DNA of 64,000 nucleotides from an uncultured Bacilli bacterium (GCA_934183165.1 CAKPRZ010000002.1:103501-167500), one strand, 5' to 3'. Shown: positions 9,468 to 18,225, counted from the first letter of the stretch. Program-made: numbers and translations. The notes: generated by a model from the sequence alone, not told the origin.

Positions 9468-9827
9468 ATGGAAAAAATAATGTTAAAAATTGAACTTAAT
9501 AGTAAATATAATAGTACTATTTTTGAAACAACAGGAATAATAGATAAAAAAAATAATATACTAATTTACGATGATAATGAAAGAACAAAAACATTATTAA
9601 ATTTAGAAAGAAATTTTTTGATGCGTGAAAATAGTATTATGAAGAGTAATGTTCAATTTAATGAGAATAAGAGTAGTTATCTATCAATATATTTAAAAGA
9701 AGAAAGTCAAAACTTAGATATTAATATTTTTACCAAAAGTATTGTTAAAAATGATAAATTTATAGAAATTATTTATTTAGTAAATGATGTAGAACAATTT
9801 ACATATAAAATTCAATTTATAAAATAG
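9468..9827 (+). CDS. DUF1934/YwiB-like small beta-barrel protein
   Basis: A 119-residue soluble protein with alternating hydrophobic strands and no known catalytic motif. It sits just upstream of rpoE, the position of ywiB (DUF1934, calycin-like) in Bacillus, and the length and strand pattern fit. The assignment leans on gene order more than on sequence. GGTGAGG precedes the ATG. Function is unknown. Confidence 0.5.
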   Translation: MEKIMLKIELNSKYNSTIFETTGIIDKKNNILIYDDNERTKTLLNLERNFLMRENSIMKSNVQFNENKSSYLSIYLKEESQNLDINIFTKSIVKNDKFIEIIYLVNDVEQFTYKIQFIK

Positions 9828-9886
9828 TAAAAAATAGTTGCTTTTGTATAAAATTAATGATATAAAAGTATATGATTTGATTGTTG

Positions 9887-9914
9887 TTGCCAATATAGGT
9901 GATGCGCATATAAT
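9887..9914 (+). promoter_or_regulatory. Sigma-A-type promoter of rpoE
   Basis: TTGCCA and TATAAT are separated by 16 bases, a near-consensus vegetative promoter 22 bases before the rpoE start codon. Confidence 0.65.
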
Positions 9915-9935
9915 AATAACCGTAGGAGGATGTAT

Positions 9936-10382
9936 ATGAGTATAAATAATATGCCAAAAGAAGAATTGGAATTACTATCATATAAAGACATTACAAACTT
10001 ATTATTAGAAGAGGATGGCGCCCAAAATACTCCAACTTTATTTAAAAAAATAATAAAACTTTTAGATTTACCACAATCTACATTTGAGGCTAAAATTGGT
10101 GATTACTATATGATGTTGGTTACTGATAAACGCTTTATACTACTTGATAATGGTAATTGGGACTTACGTAATAGACATACATCTGATAAAATTGTAACTG
10201 TTGAAGAAGATGAAGATGAAATTGATGTTGAAGAATCAACTAATAAATCAAAGGGAGAAGACAATGATTCTGAAGAAGATTTTGACAGTCAAAACGATGA
10301 TAATGATTTTGATGATGGTGATGATGATCTAAAAGATTTAGTAATAATTGATGAAGATGAATTAGACTTAGAAAATAACTAA
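9936..10382 (+). CDS. rpoE: RNA polymerase delta subunit
   Basis: A 148-residue delta subunit, the Gram-positive factor that speeds RNA polymerase recycling and tunes promoter selectivity. Residues 5-90 match the HARE-HTH domain (ELLSYKDITNLLLEEDG, then MLVTDKRFILLDNGNWDLR). The remainder is an unstructured tail of Asp and Glu with almost no other residues, typical of delta. Two ATGs lie six bases apart; AGGAGG touches the first, so the second at 9936 is preferred. Delta is found only in Bacilli and relatives, which helps placement of the organism. Confidence 0.95.
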   Translation: MSINNMPKEELELLSYKDITNLLLEEDGAQNTPTLFKKIIKLLDLPQSTFEAKIGDYYMMLVTDKRFILLDNGNWDLRNRHTSDKIVTVEEDEDEIDVEESTNKSKGEDNDSEEDFDSQNDDNDFDDGDDDLKDLVIIDEDELDLENN

Positions 10383-10393
10383 TAAGTCTTTTT

Positions 10394-10422
10394 TTGATAA
10401 TTATTGCTTACTATGATATAAT
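10394..10422 (+). promoter_or_regulatory. Sigma-A-type promoter of prfA-prmC
   Basis: TTGATA and TATAAT with an exact 17-base spacer lie 21 bases before the prfA start. The first bases overlap the T-run after rpoE. Confidence 0.75.
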
Positions 10423-10443
10423 TTTTTTGAAGGGATGATATAG

Positions 10444-11499
10444 ATGATAGAGAGATTAGATGCTATTGAAAATAGATATAATGAATTAAATGGAGAACTA
10501 TTGAAACCAGAGAATTTATCTAATATTAAACTTACTAGAGAATTATCTAAGGAAATGTCCAATTTAGAAGATATAGTTGTTTGCTATAGAGAATATAAAA
10601 AAATTCTAGCTGATATAGATGAAGCTAAGGAAATGCTTAAAGATCCTGAATTGGGTGAATATGCAAAAGAAGAATTATCTGCACTAGAAAGTGTTAAGAC
10701 AGCTAATGAAAAAAAGTTAGAAGTTTTATTAATACCAAAAGATCCAAACGATGGTAAAAATGTTATAGTTGAAATAAGAGGAGCAGCTGGTGGAGACGAA
10801 GCAAATATTTTTGCTGGTGATTTGTATAGAATGTATTTAAAATATGCTGAAAAACAAGGCTGGAAAGTTGAAGTAATGGAAGAAGAATCTTCTGAAGGTG
10901 GAGGATTTTCTCAGATTGGATTTATGGTTAAAGGAAAAAATGTTTACTCTAAATTAAAATATGAAAGTGGAGCTCATAGGGTACAAAGAGTTCCTGTGAC
11001 AGAAACACAAGGACGTGTCCATACTTCTACAGCAACAGTTTTAGTTATGCCTGAAGCGGAAGAATTTGATTTTCAGTTAGATATGTCAGAGGTAAGAATT
11101 GATATTACTAGATCTTCTGGTTGTGGAGGTCAAGGTGTAAATACAACAGATTCAGCAGTAAGAGTAACACACATACCAACAGGTACTATTGTTTATTGTC
11201 AAGTTGGAAGAAGTCAAATTCAAAACAAGGAAATGGCTCTTAATACATTAAAAACTAGACTTTATAATATGAAACTACAAGAAAAAGAAGAAAAAGAGGG
11301 TGCAGAAAGACGTAGTAAGATAGGAACAGGTGATCGTTCTGAAAAAATAAGAACATATAATTATCCTCAAAATCGAGTTACAGATCACAGAATTGGATTT
11401 ACATTAATGCAATTAGACAGAGTAATGGAAGGAGATCTAGAACCTATTATTGAAGCCCTAATTACGGAAGATCAAAAACGAAAATTAGAAGGGAACTAA
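10444..11499 (+). CDS. prfA: Peptide chain release factor 1
   Basis: A 351-residue class I release factor that reads UAA and UAG. The catalytic GGQ lies in SSGCGGQGVNTTDSAVR, preceded by the conserved GAHRVQRVP and GRVHTSTATV blocks. Length is normal for RF1. It forms a two-gene operon with prmC, the methyltransferase that modifies the glutamine of this GGQ; only one base separates the stop of prfA and the start of prmC. Confidence 0.96.
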   Translation: MIERLDAIENRYNELNGELLKPENLSNIKLTRELSKEMSNLEDIVVCYREYKKILADIDEAKEMLKDPELGEYAKEELSALESVKTANEKKLEVLLIPKDPNDGKNVIVEIRGAAGGDEANIFAGDLYRMYLKYAEKQGWKVEVMEEESSEGGGFSQIGFMVKGKNVYSKLKYESGAHRVQRVPVTETQGRVHTSTATVLVMPEAEEFDFQLDMSEVRIDITRSSGCGGQGVNTTDSAVRVTHIPTGTIVYCQVGRSQIQNKEMALNTLKTRLYNMKLQEKEEKEGAERRSKIGTGDRSEKIRTYNYPQNRVTDHRIGFTLMQLDRVMEGDLEPIIEALITEDQKRKLEGN

Positions 11500-11500
11500 T

Positions 11501-12322
11501 ATGACTGTAGAAGAATTAATCATATATGGAAGGAAATTCCTTCATTCTCATGAGGTTAATATATTATTAGCGGGTATACTTGGATATGATACCTTGGAAT
11601 TATTGACTCATTTGGATCTTTTAGTTTCAGATAATGATGTAAATAAATTTAAAAATATGATTGAAAGTCGAAAAAATGGGTATCCACTTCAATATATAAT
11701 TGGATCTACTTGCTTTTATGGATATGATTTTTTAGTAAATCCTAATGTTTTAATTCCACGCTTTGAAACAGAACAACTAGTAGAAATAGTTATTAAATAC
11801 ATTGATAATCATTTTGAAAAGCCTATAAAAATTATTGACTTGGGATGTGGGAGTGGTGCAATAGGAATTACTCTTTCGAAAAAGATTGATAACTCAGAGG
11901 TTACTTGCCTAGATATTAGTGACCTTGCTTTAGATGTCACTAAGGTTAATGCTGATAGATTAAATGCTAACATTAATATTATTAAGGGTGATATGTTAGA
12001 TAATATTACAGATAAATATGATGTTGTAGTAAGTAATCCCCCTTATATTTCACCGGATGAAGACATAGAACCACAAGTTAAAAATTATGAACCGCATCTT
12101 GCCTTGTATGGAGGAAATGATGGGCTTTTCTTCTATGAAAAAATATTAAAAAATATTCAAAAAAATTTAAACAAAAAATATTTGATAGCATTTGAGATAG
12201 GGTACCTACAAAAGAAATCTATAGAACAATTAGCTAGGAAATATTTAGATGATGAAGATGTAATAATTGAAACTTATAAAGACTTATCTGGAAAAGATAG
12301 AATAGTGTTAATACATAAATAG
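11501..12322 (+). CDS. prmC: Release factor glutamine methyltransferase PrmC
   Basis: A 273-residue SAM-dependent enzyme that N5-methylates the Gln of the release factor GGQ motif. The SAM loop DLGCGSGAIGI and the substrate motif VVSNPPYISP are clear, with the N-terminal helical release-factor-binding domain ahead of them (PLQYIIGSTCFYG region). It follows prfA without a gap and ends at a terminator. Confidence 0.95.
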   Translation: MTVEELIIYGRKFLHSHEVNILLAGILGYDTLELLTHLDLLVSDNDVNKFKNMIESRKNGYPLQYIIGSTCFYGYDFLVNPNVLIPRFETEQLVEIVIKYIDNHFEKPIKIIDLGCGSGAIGITLSKKIDNSEVTCLDISDLALDVTKVNADRLNANINIIKGDMLDNITDKYDVVVSNPPYISPDEDIEPQVKNYEPHLALYGGNDGLFFYEKILKNIQKNLNKKYLIAFEIGYLQKKSIEQLARKYLDDEDVIIETYKDLSGKDRIVLIHK

Positions 12323-12344
12323 TTTAGAAATAAACTGTTTTTTT
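12321..12344 (+). terminator. Terminator after prfA-prmC
   Basis: A short AGTTTA/TAAACT stem with a GAAA loop and a T-run follows the prmC stop codon directly. Confidence 0.75.
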
Positions 12345-12388
12345 GTATAAAAATTTAAATAGATTATCAGTATTTAATAGGTGATAAA

Positions 12389-12913
12389 ATGAAAAAAATT
12401 ATAACTATAGCATTTGCCTTATTAATAGTAATTCTTATTAGTAAATCTAAGGTGACTGAAGAAATAGTTATCCCTAATGAGTCTATTCGTATAAGAGTTA
12501 TAGCAAATAGTAATTCAAGTAGTGATCAAAAAACCAAGCAAAAAGTTAGAAAGGCTGTACAGGTTCAGCTTGGAGATGTTTTAAAAGATGCAAAAAATAT
12601 TGATGATGTAAGAGCTATACTAAAAAATAAATTACCTGATGTTGAATATACAGTAAAAAAAACATTAGATACTAAAAATAATAAATTTAATGTTAATTAT
12701 GGATACAATTATTTCCCTCAAAAGACATATAAAGGTATTAATTATGATGAAGGATATTATGAATCAGTTGTAATAACTTTAGGTGAAGCTAAAGGAGAAA
12801 ACTGGTGGTGTGTTTTATTTCCTCCCCTTTGTTTGATGGATGAAGATGAAGAAAATATAGAGGAAGTGGAATACAAATCTTTTATTAAAGAAATAATAGA
12901 TAAATATTTTTAG
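12389..12913 (+). CDS. spoIIR: Stage II sporulation protein R
   Basis: A 174-residue SpoIIR, the secreted forespore signal that activates the SpoIIGA protease and hence sigma-E in the mother cell. The N-terminal membrane or signal segment (3-20) is followed by the family signature SIRIRVIANSNSSSDQ and the C-terminal hallmark ENWWCVLFPPLC. Only a few extra residues follow. AGGTGAT precedes the ATG. The prfA-prmC-spoIIR order equals that in Bacillus. Expression under sigma-F is expected from the family, but I could not find a convincing sigma-F promoter in the short gap. Confidence 0.93.
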   Translation: MKKIITIAFALLIVILISKSKVTEEIVIPNESIRIRVIANSNSSSDQKTKQKVRKAVQVQLGDVLKDAKNIDDVRAILKNKLPDVEYTVKKTLDTKNNKFNVNYGYNYFPQKTYKGINYDEGYYESVVITLGEAKGENWWCVLFPPLCLMDEDEENIEEVEYKSFIKEIIDKYF

Positions 12914-12956
12914 AATTATTTAAAAGGTAACATAGTATTATTTATCAGGTGATATT

Positions 12957-13493
12957 ATGTTATCTTTTTTTACTATTTTTTTGGTTGCTATAAGTTTAAG
13001 TATGGATACTTTCTCATTGTCTATAATTTATGGAACATTAGGGCTTGATAAAAAGACGATTTATTTACTTAGTATAATTGTTGGATTGTTTCATTTTGTA
13101 ATGCCATTAATAGGAAATGCTATAGGTCAAGAAATATTAACTAGAATTCCTATAGCTCCTAATATTGTTGTTGGAGGAATATTTTTAATAATAGCAGTTG
13201 AAATGCTATTTCAAGATAATGAAGTATGGGATTTAAAAAAAATTAGTGCACTTTTAATATTTGGTTTTACCGTAAGTATTGATAGTTTTATGGTTGGTAT
13301 TGGTATTTCTAGCATTACAAGTAATCATCTTATGTCTTATATTACTTTTGCAATAACTAGTTTTCTATTTACATTGTTTGGATTAAAATTCGGAAATAAA
13401 TTAAGTGAAAAATTTGGATCTAAAGCAACTTTGTTAGGAGCAATTATATTAATATTATTGGGAATTCTTTATATATTTAATTTATTGACTTAA
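12957..13493 (+). CDS. mntP: Manganese efflux pump MntP family
   Basis: A 178-residue membrane protein with six predicted helices in two similar halves. Each half holds the conserved acidic motif: SLSMDTFSLS near residue 15 and SIDSFMVG near 105. This is the MntP/YebN pattern for Mn2+ export. CAGGTGAT precedes the ATG. The gene follows spoIIR, as ywlD does a few genes downstream in Bacillus. No yybP-ykoY manganese riboswitch fits in the 43-base gap. Confidence 0.85.
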   Translation: MLSFFTIFLVAISLSMDTFSLSIIYGTLGLDKKTIYLLSIIVGLFHFVMPLIGNAIGQEILTRIPIAPNIVVGGIFLIIAVEMLFQDNEVWDLKKISALLIFGFTVSIDSFMVGIGISSITSNHLMSYITFAITSFLFTLFGLKFGNKLSEKFGSKATLLGAIILILLGILYIFNLLT

Positions 13494-13532
13494 AGTTTAA
13501 TAGTTGATAAAATTAAATTGGTGATATGCTTA

Positions 13533-14357
13533 ATGATTGTTAACACTCTAGAACTATTAAATAAAAATAAAGTTTTATATCAATTTAATACTAGTAATTT
13601 AGAATTAACCAAATTTATTTTAGAAGAATGTCAAAATTTAAATCATGATGTAATTTTGGGTGTAAGTGAAGGAACACTAAAGTATATGGGTGGTGCTGTA
13701 GTAGTATCATCTTTAGTAAAATCTTTGATTAAAAGTTTGAATATAAAAATAAATGTAGCATTACATTTAGATCATGCATTATCATTTGATATATGTAAAG
13801 AAGCTATTGATAATGGCTTTTCTTCTGTTATGATTGATGCATCCTCATTACCTTTGGAAGAAAACATATTATTAACTAAAAAAGTTGTGGATTATGCACA
13901 TCAATTTAATGTTTCAGTAGAAGGTGAAGTAGGAATTGTACCATATAACAAAGATAATCTGGTTCCTGATATGTATGGTGTTAATGACTATGTAAAATAT
14001 CTTAATGAAACAGGAGTTGATTTATTAGCTCCTGCCATAGGAAATATACATGGTCTGTATAAAAATAAAGCATTGATTGATTTTGAATTTTTAGAAGAGT
14101 TATCTAAAACAGTAGATGTACCTTTAGTAGTACATGGTGGAAGTGGAGTATCTACTGATGATATAGTTAAATTAATTAAATTAAATGTTCGAAAGATTAA
14201 TATTAATACAAACTTGCAATTTTGCTGGAAAGAAGCAATAAAATTGTATATTGCAAATAATGAAAATATAGTAGATACTAGAAAGATATTAAAAAGCGGT
14301 GAAGTAACAATTAAAGAAAGCATAAAAGAATATTTTGAGATAATTAAAAATATATAG
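13533..14357 (+). CDS. fba: Class II fructose-bisphosphate aldolase family
   Basis: A 274-residue zinc aldolase of the FbaA/GatY/KbaY family. Metal and substrate motifs are ALHLDHALS, VSVEGEVG, AIGNIHGLYK and VVHGGSGV. The ATG at 13533 is preferred because GGTGAT lies seven bases upstream; the frame runs five codons further to a TTG. Gene order fba-murA-rpmE matches Bacillus fbaA-murAB-rpmE, supporting a glycolytic role, but tagatose-bisphosphate aldolase cannot be excluded from sequence alone. Confidence 0.88.
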   Translation: MIVNTLELLNKNKVLYQFNTSNLELTKFILEECQNLNHDVILGVSEGTLKYMGGAVVVSSLVKSLIKSLNIKINVALHLDHALSFDICKEAIDNGFSSVMIDASSLPLEENILLTKKVVDYAHQFNVSVEGEVGIVPYNKDNLVPDMYGVNDYVKYLNETGVDLLAPAIGNIHGLYKNKALIDFEFLEELSKTVDVPLVVHGGSGVSTDDIVKLIKLNVRKININTNLQFCWKEAIKLYIANNENIVDTRKILKSGEVTIKESIKEYFEIIKNI

Positions 14358-14405
14358 GCAATCATTTATAATGAGTGTAATAAAATATAGTGTAGTGGAG
14401 GTAGT

Positions 14406-15659
14406 ATGAAAGCATTAAAAATACAAGGTGGAAATGAATTAAAAGGTACTATTAGAATAAGTGGTGCTAAAAATAGTTCAGTAGCATTAATACCAGCAGC
14501 TATTTTATCTGATGAAGCAGTAACAATTTGTAATGTTCCGGAAATAACAGATACAGATGCATTAAGTGATATATTAAATTATTTGGGAGCCGATGTAAAA
14601 AGAGCTAGTGAAAGTATAATTGTAGATTCCAAAACAATGAGTAATAAACCTATTCCAAATAGACTAGCAAAAAAACTAAGAGCTTCTTACTATTTCATGG
14701 GAGCTTTGCTTGGAAAATATAAACATGTAGAAATGTCGTTTCCTGGTGGATGTTCAATAGGAGCTAGACCAATCGATTTGCATTTGAAGGGATTTGAAGC
14801 ACTTGGTGCAACTGTTACATATAACGATGATATATATACAGTTGAAGCAAAAGAACTTAAGGGTGCAAATATTTATTTAGATATAGCTTCGGTTGGTGCA
14901 ACAATTAATATTATGTTGGCAGCTACTAAAGCTAATGGAACTACCATCATTGATAATGCTGCAAAAGAGCCAGAAATAGTTAACGTAGCAACCTTTTTAA
15001 ATAATATGGGAGCTAGAATAAGTGGAGCTGGCACTAGTGAAATTAGAATAATTGGCGTTGAACATTTAAATGGATGTTTCCACGAAGTTATTCCTGATAG
15101 AATAGAGGCGGGAACCTATACAATAATTGGAGCTTTAATTGGAAATAAACTTAAAATAGATAATTTAATTCCAGAGCATTTAGAAGCTTTGACTTCAAAA
15201 TTAATAGAAATAGGTGTTGATATAGAATTTGGTTCTGATTATTTCTTGATTAACAAGAAAAATAATTACAAATCAACAAAAGTCAAAACTTTAGCTTTTC
15301 CGGGGTTTCCTACTGATTTACAACAACCATTCTCTGTTTTATTAACACAATGTAATGGTAAATCAATACTTGAAGAAACTATTTATGAAAATAGATTTAT
15401 GCATGTTCCTCAACTTAATAAGATGGGTGCAGACATAAAGGTTATAGGAATGAAATCTTCAATAGTGGGTCCTAGTAAATTAACTGGAACAAAAGTAGAA
15501 GCTACAGATTTGAGAGCTGGTGCTGCTATGGTGTGTGCTGCATTAATTGCTGATGGAGAGACAATTATTACTAATGCAGAGCATATATTAAGAGGATACG
15601 AAAATATAGTTCAAAAATTGAGTGATGTAGGTGCTAAAATAGAAATAATAGAAATATAA
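14406..15659 (+). CDS. murA: UDP-N-acetylglucosamine 1-carboxyvinyltransferase
   Basis: A 417-residue MurA that catalyses the first committed step of peptidoglycan synthesis. The N-terminal GGNELKGTIRISGAKNS and the active-site loop with the phosphoenolpyruvate-binding Cys (PGGCSIGARP, Cys about 116, not replaced by Asp) are present, so it should be fosfomycin sensitive by known enzymology. Position after fba suggests the MurAB/MurA2 paralogue of Bacilli. The other paralogue, expected beside spoIID, is not in the window. Confidence 0.95.
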   Translation: MKALKIQGGNELKGTIRISGAKNSSVALIPAAILSDEAVTICNVPEITDTDALSDILNYLGADVKRASESIIVDSKTMSNKPIPNRLAKKLRASYYFMGALLGKYKHVEMSFPGGCSIGARPIDLHLKGFEALGATVTYNDDIYTVEAKELKGANIYLDIASVGATINIMLAATKANGTTIIDNAAKEPEIVNVATFLNNMGARISGAGTSEIRIIGVEHLNGCFHEVIPDRIEAGTYTIIGALIGNKLKIDNLIPEHLEALTSKLIEIGVDIEFGSDYFLINKKNNYKSTKVKTLAFPGFPTDLQQPFSVLLTQCNGKSILEETIYENRFMHVPQLNKMGADIKVIGMKSSIVGPSKLTGTKVEATDLRAGAAMVCAALIADGETIITNAEHILRGYENIVQKLSDVGAKIEIIEI

Positions 15660-15661
15660 TT

Positions 15662-15686
15662 GAATAGTTAAACTATTCTTTTTTTA
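15662..15686 (+). terminator. Terminator after murA
   Basis: A seven-bp GAATAGT/ACTATTC stem with a three-base loop is followed by a run of T. The next gene begins 11 bases further. Confidence 0.8.
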
Positions 15687-15696
15687 TGGTGATATA

Positions 15697-16467
15697 ATGA
15701 AATTCAAAAAAATTTTGCTATTATTATTAATTATATTTTTAGTATTTATAGTTTATAAACTAGGATTTGATAATAAAATCAATTATGTTGCATTAGGTGA
15801 TTCTATATCGCTTGGGCAAGGTCCTTATGGTGAAATAAGTTATGGATATACAGATTATGTTGCAGATTATTTAGAAAACAATCATATACTTAAAAATTAT
15901 AATAAACAATATTCAAAGAGTGGAAATAAAATAGAAGATATTATTGATTATATAAATACCGATAAAACTATTTCATTTGATGAAAATATAAATATAAAGA
16001 GAATTTTAAGGGAATCAGATTTGGTTACTATATCAGTTGGAATCAATGATTTCCTAGAAGAGTTTAATATATTAAATATTAATAATGAATTAAAAGAAAA
16101 AGATCAATTGTACAAAAAAATAGATAAATTAAGTATAGAATTTGAAAAAATGTTAATTTTAATAAAAAAATATGCTAAATCTAATATAATTGTTGTTGGC
16201 TATTATAATCCATATCCTAATTCAACCATATACAAGAACGAAATAGATAAATTAGTTAAATATGGCAACAAAATAATTAAAAACATTTCTGATAAAAATA
16301 AAGTTCAATTTATAGATATATTTTCTGAATTTAATAATCAAAAAAAATATTTACCTAATCCTTCTGATATTCATCCAAATACCAGTGGATATAGAGCAAT
16401 TTTTTATAAAATAAAACCAACAATCGATAATATATTTATAAAGAAATCTACTGAAAAAACACTTTAG
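15697..16467 (+). CDS. Membrane-anchored SGNH/GDSL esterase
   Basis: A 256-residue extracytoplasmic esterase. Residues 4-22 form a signal anchor. The four SGNH blocks are visible: YVALGDSISLGQG (nucleophile Ser), the Gly of block II, SVGINDFL (Asn) and SDIHPNTSGY (Asp and His). It resembles the YpmR/lipase-like group. GGTGATATA precedes the ATG. It lies between murA and rpmE where Bacillus has glpX or rho; neither is here. Substrate is unknown. Confidence 0.82.
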   Translation: MKFKKILLLLLIIFLVFIVYKLGFDNKINYVALGDSISLGQGPYGEISYGYTDYVADYLENNHILKNYNKQYSKSGNKIEDIIDYINTDKTISFDENINIKRILRESDLVTISVGINDFLEEFNILNINNELKEKDQLYKKIDKLSIEFEKMLILIKKYAKSNIIVVGYYNPYPNSTIYKNEIDKLVKYGNKIIKNISDKNKVQFIDIFSEFNNQKKYLPNPSDIHPNTSGYRAIFYKIKPTIDNIFIKKSTEKTL

Positions 16468-16477
16468 CAAAAAAATG

Positions 16478-16506
16478 TTGCATTAAACCAAATTATTTGT
16501 TACAAT
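16478..16506 (+). promoter_or_regulatory. Sigma-A-type promoter of rpmE
   Basis: TTGCAT and TACAAT are spaced by exactly 17 bases. Transcription would start near 16513 and give a leader of about 50 bases that holds a hairpin. Confidence 0.65.
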
Positions 16507-16523
16507 AAGTTAGCAATTAATTA

Positions 16524-16545
16524 CTATGACTTGAATTAGTCATGG
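16524..16545 (+). promoter_or_regulatory. Hairpin in the rpmE leader, possible L31 autoregulatory element
   Basis: An eight-bp stem CTATGACT/AGTCATGG with a six-base loop sits just ahead of the GGGAGGAG ribosome site. Its place and size fit a ribosomal protein L31 leader of the kind described in Firmicutes, but I have not matched it to a covariance model. Confidence 0.4.
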
Positions 16546-16561
16546 CGGGAGGAGAGATAAA

Positions 16562-16774
16562 ATGAAAGCAGGTATTCATCCACAATATAGAGATACTAAA
16601 TATATTTGTGCATGTGGTAATGAGTTTATCGCTAAATCTACTAAAGATGAATTTCATGTAGAAGTATGTTCTCAATGTCATCCTTTTTATACTGGAAAAC
16701 AATCAAGAACTTCACATACAGGTAGAGTAGATAAATTTAATAAAAAATATGGTTTTTCAACAGAAAACAAATAG
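16562..16774 (+). CDS. rpmE: 50S ribosomal protein bL31, zinc-binding form
   Basis: A 70-residue bL31. It starts MKAGIHPQY and keeps the zinc-ligand cysteines CACGNEF and [12 protein letters not shown], so it is the C+ form, used when zinc is sufficient. The C-terminal FNKKYGF is standard. It has its own promoter, a leader hairpin and a terminator, so it is a single-gene unit. Confidence 0.96.
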   Translation: MKAGIHPQYRDTKYICACGNEFIAKSTKDEFHVEVCSQCHPFYTGKQSRTSHTGRVDKFNKKYGFSTENK

Positions 16775-16796
16775 TATTGATACTTTGTAAATAGAC

Positions 16797-16825
16797 AAAA
16801 AACTAAATTATTTTAGTTTTTTTCT
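16797..16825 (+). terminator. Terminator after rpmE
   Basis: AACTAAA pairs with TTTAGTT across a four-base loop, with extra A-T pairs at the base and a long T-run. Confidence 0.8.
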
Positions 16826-16863
16826 TTTTGTGTTATACTATATGAAAATAGAGGTGATACATA

Positions 16864-17319
16864 ATGAAGGTTGGAATAGTAAGTGATCATAGAGGTGTAA
16901 AACTTAAATCCAAATTAATAGATTATTTAAAAAAAGAAAATATTGAAGTTTATAATTATGGTACTGATACTTTAGAAAGCGTTGATTATCCAAAATATGG
17001 TATATTGCTAGGGGAAAAAGTTGCTTCTCATGAAGTGGATTTTGGTGTTGCGATATGCGGAAGTGGAATTGGGATAAGTATTGCGTGCAATAAAGTAAAA
17101 GGGATTAGGTGTGCAAAAATAGATAATGTTAAAGATGCTAGATATACTAGATTAGATAATGATGCCAATATAGTAGCTATTCGTGGGGATATGCCAACAT
17201 ATAAAGCTAAAGATATTTTAGATGAATTCTTATTTACCGATTTTTCAAATGCTGAAAGACATATTAATAGAATTAAAATGATTACAAAGTATGAAGAGGA
17301 ACACTGTAATGAGCGTTAA
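16864..17319 (+). CDS. rpiB: Ribose-5-phosphate isomerase B (RpiB/LacAB family)
   Basis: A 151-residue sugar-phosphate isomerase interconverting ribose 5-phosphate and ribulose 5-phosphate. The start VGIVSDHRG, the phosphate and catalytic Cys loop AICGSGIGISIACNKVKGIRCA and the C-terminal DANIVAIRGD match the family. A LacA or LacB galactose-6-phosphate isomerase subunit is less likely because it is single. It overlaps the next small gene by 11 bases. Confidence 0.88.
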   Translation: MKVGIVSDHRGVKLKSKLIDYLKKENIEVYNYGTDTLESVDYPKYGILLGEKVASHEVDFGVAICGSGIGISIACNKVKGIRCAKIDNVKDARYTRLDNDANIVAIRGDMPTYKAKDILDEFLFTDFSNAERHINRIKMITKYEEEHCNER

Positions 17320-17506
17320 ATTTTTTATATATCTTTTTTCTTCTATATTAGTAGTTTGGTCACTTGAATCATTAAATATTAATAAATTTTTTAAAAAAAA
17401 TAGAGTTGTTCAAGCTAGAATTTTATATTTATTAATAGGATTATCTTTAATATATTTAATAACTAATTTTATTTATGACTTGTTTTTATCATCACAAATA
17501 ATATAA
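17309..17506 (+). CDS. DUF1146 (YwzB-like) small membrane protein
   Basis: A 65-residue protein with two membrane helices (about 3-20 and 38-60) flanking NKFFKKNRVVQARILY, which resembles the KFLKKPRSPQAR element of DUF1146. The start ATG at 17309 lies eight bases after GAGGA and inside the end of rpiB. In Bacillus ywzB sits upstream of murAA, spoIID and spoIIQ; here those first two are absent and spoIIQ follows at once. Function is unknown. Confidence 0.75.
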   Translation: MSVKFFIYLFSSILVVWSLESLNINKFFKKNRVVQARILYLLIGLSLIYLITNFIYDLFLSSQII

Positions 17507-17512
17507 TTTTTT

Positions 17513-17542
17513 GTATAAAATGAAACCTTATTGTTAAAACTT
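17513..17542 (+). promoter_or_regulatory. Candidate sigma-F promoter of spoIIQ
   Basis: GTATA, 15 bases, then GTTAAAACTT match the forespore sigma-F pattern (GYATA-N15-GGhAAAhhTR) in most positions; the second G and the last purine differ. It lies 17 bases before the SpoIIQ start. Inference from the consensus known in Bacillus. Confidence 0.4.
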
Positions 17543-17558
17543 ATAATGAGGTGAAAAT

Positions 17559-18197
17559 ATGAAGAAAAAATTAAAATTAAAAAAGTTTGTAATGCCTAGT
17601 GTATATGTATTATTAGTTTCGCTATTAGCAATTTCAACATTTATGAGTTTTGCTAATGGTAGTAAGGAAGATGAAAAAGTAGAGGATATCACTTACGTTT
17701 CAAATATTGTTTGGACTAATGATACTCCAGTTGTATCAACTGATAAGGTAATAATTAAACCTTTTACCAATACTGATGTTGCTATTGGCAAATATTACTA
17801 TGATTATAAGGAAAATCAAGATTCTCAAAAAAATGCAATAATATATTATGAAGATAGTTATATTCAGAATTCAGGTGTTGACTATATATTAGATAAGACA
17901 TTTGATGTTATTAGCATTTATGATGGAACTGTTACTAAGGTAGAAAATAATGATGTTGTTGGTAAAACTGTAGAAATTAAACATGAAAATAATATTATAA
18001 GTGTTTATCAAAGTTTGAGTGAAGTATCAGTCAAAGAAGGCGATACAGTAAAGCAAGGCAGTATAATTGGTAAAAGTGGAACATCAAAGATTAATAAAGA
18101 TTTAGGTAATCATTTACATCTTGAAATATATATAAATGGTCAAGTATTAAATCCGGAAAAATGTTTTGATAAAAAAATTGCTGAATTACAGGCTTAA
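17559..18197 (+). CDS. spoIIQ: SpoIIQ-type LytM protein of the forespore engulfment channel
   Basis: A 212-residue forespore membrane protein with one N-terminal helix (12-31) and an extracellular M23/LytM fold (about 95-200). The second zinc motif NHLHLEI (H185, H187) is intact, but the first, usually HxGxD, reads NSGVD (N104, D108): the zinc His is replaced. Loss of this His is also seen in Bacillus SpoIIQ, which acts as a SpoIIIAH partner and not as an enzyme. Gene order DUF1146-spoIIQ-mbl matches Bacillus. The alternative is a dead M23 paralogue with another role. Confidence 0.85.
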   Translation: MKKKLKLKKFVMPSVYVLLVSLLAISTFMSFANGSKEDEKVEDITYVSNIVWTNDTPVVSTDKVIIKPFTNTDVAIGKYYYDYKENQDSQKNAIIYYEDSYIQNSGVDYILDKTFDVISIYDGTVTKVENNDVVGKTVEIKHENNIISVYQSLSEVSVKEGDTVKQGSIIGKSGTSKINKDLGNHLHLEIYINGQVLNPEKCFDKKIAELQA

Positions 18198-18225
18198 TGC
18201 CTTTTTTTCTTGAGGAGGTTCAGAT

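Noticed and set aside
12913..12957. yybP-ykoY manganese riboswitch for mntP
   Set aside because: The gap before mntP is 43 bases, far too short for the element, and no conserved loop sequence is visible.
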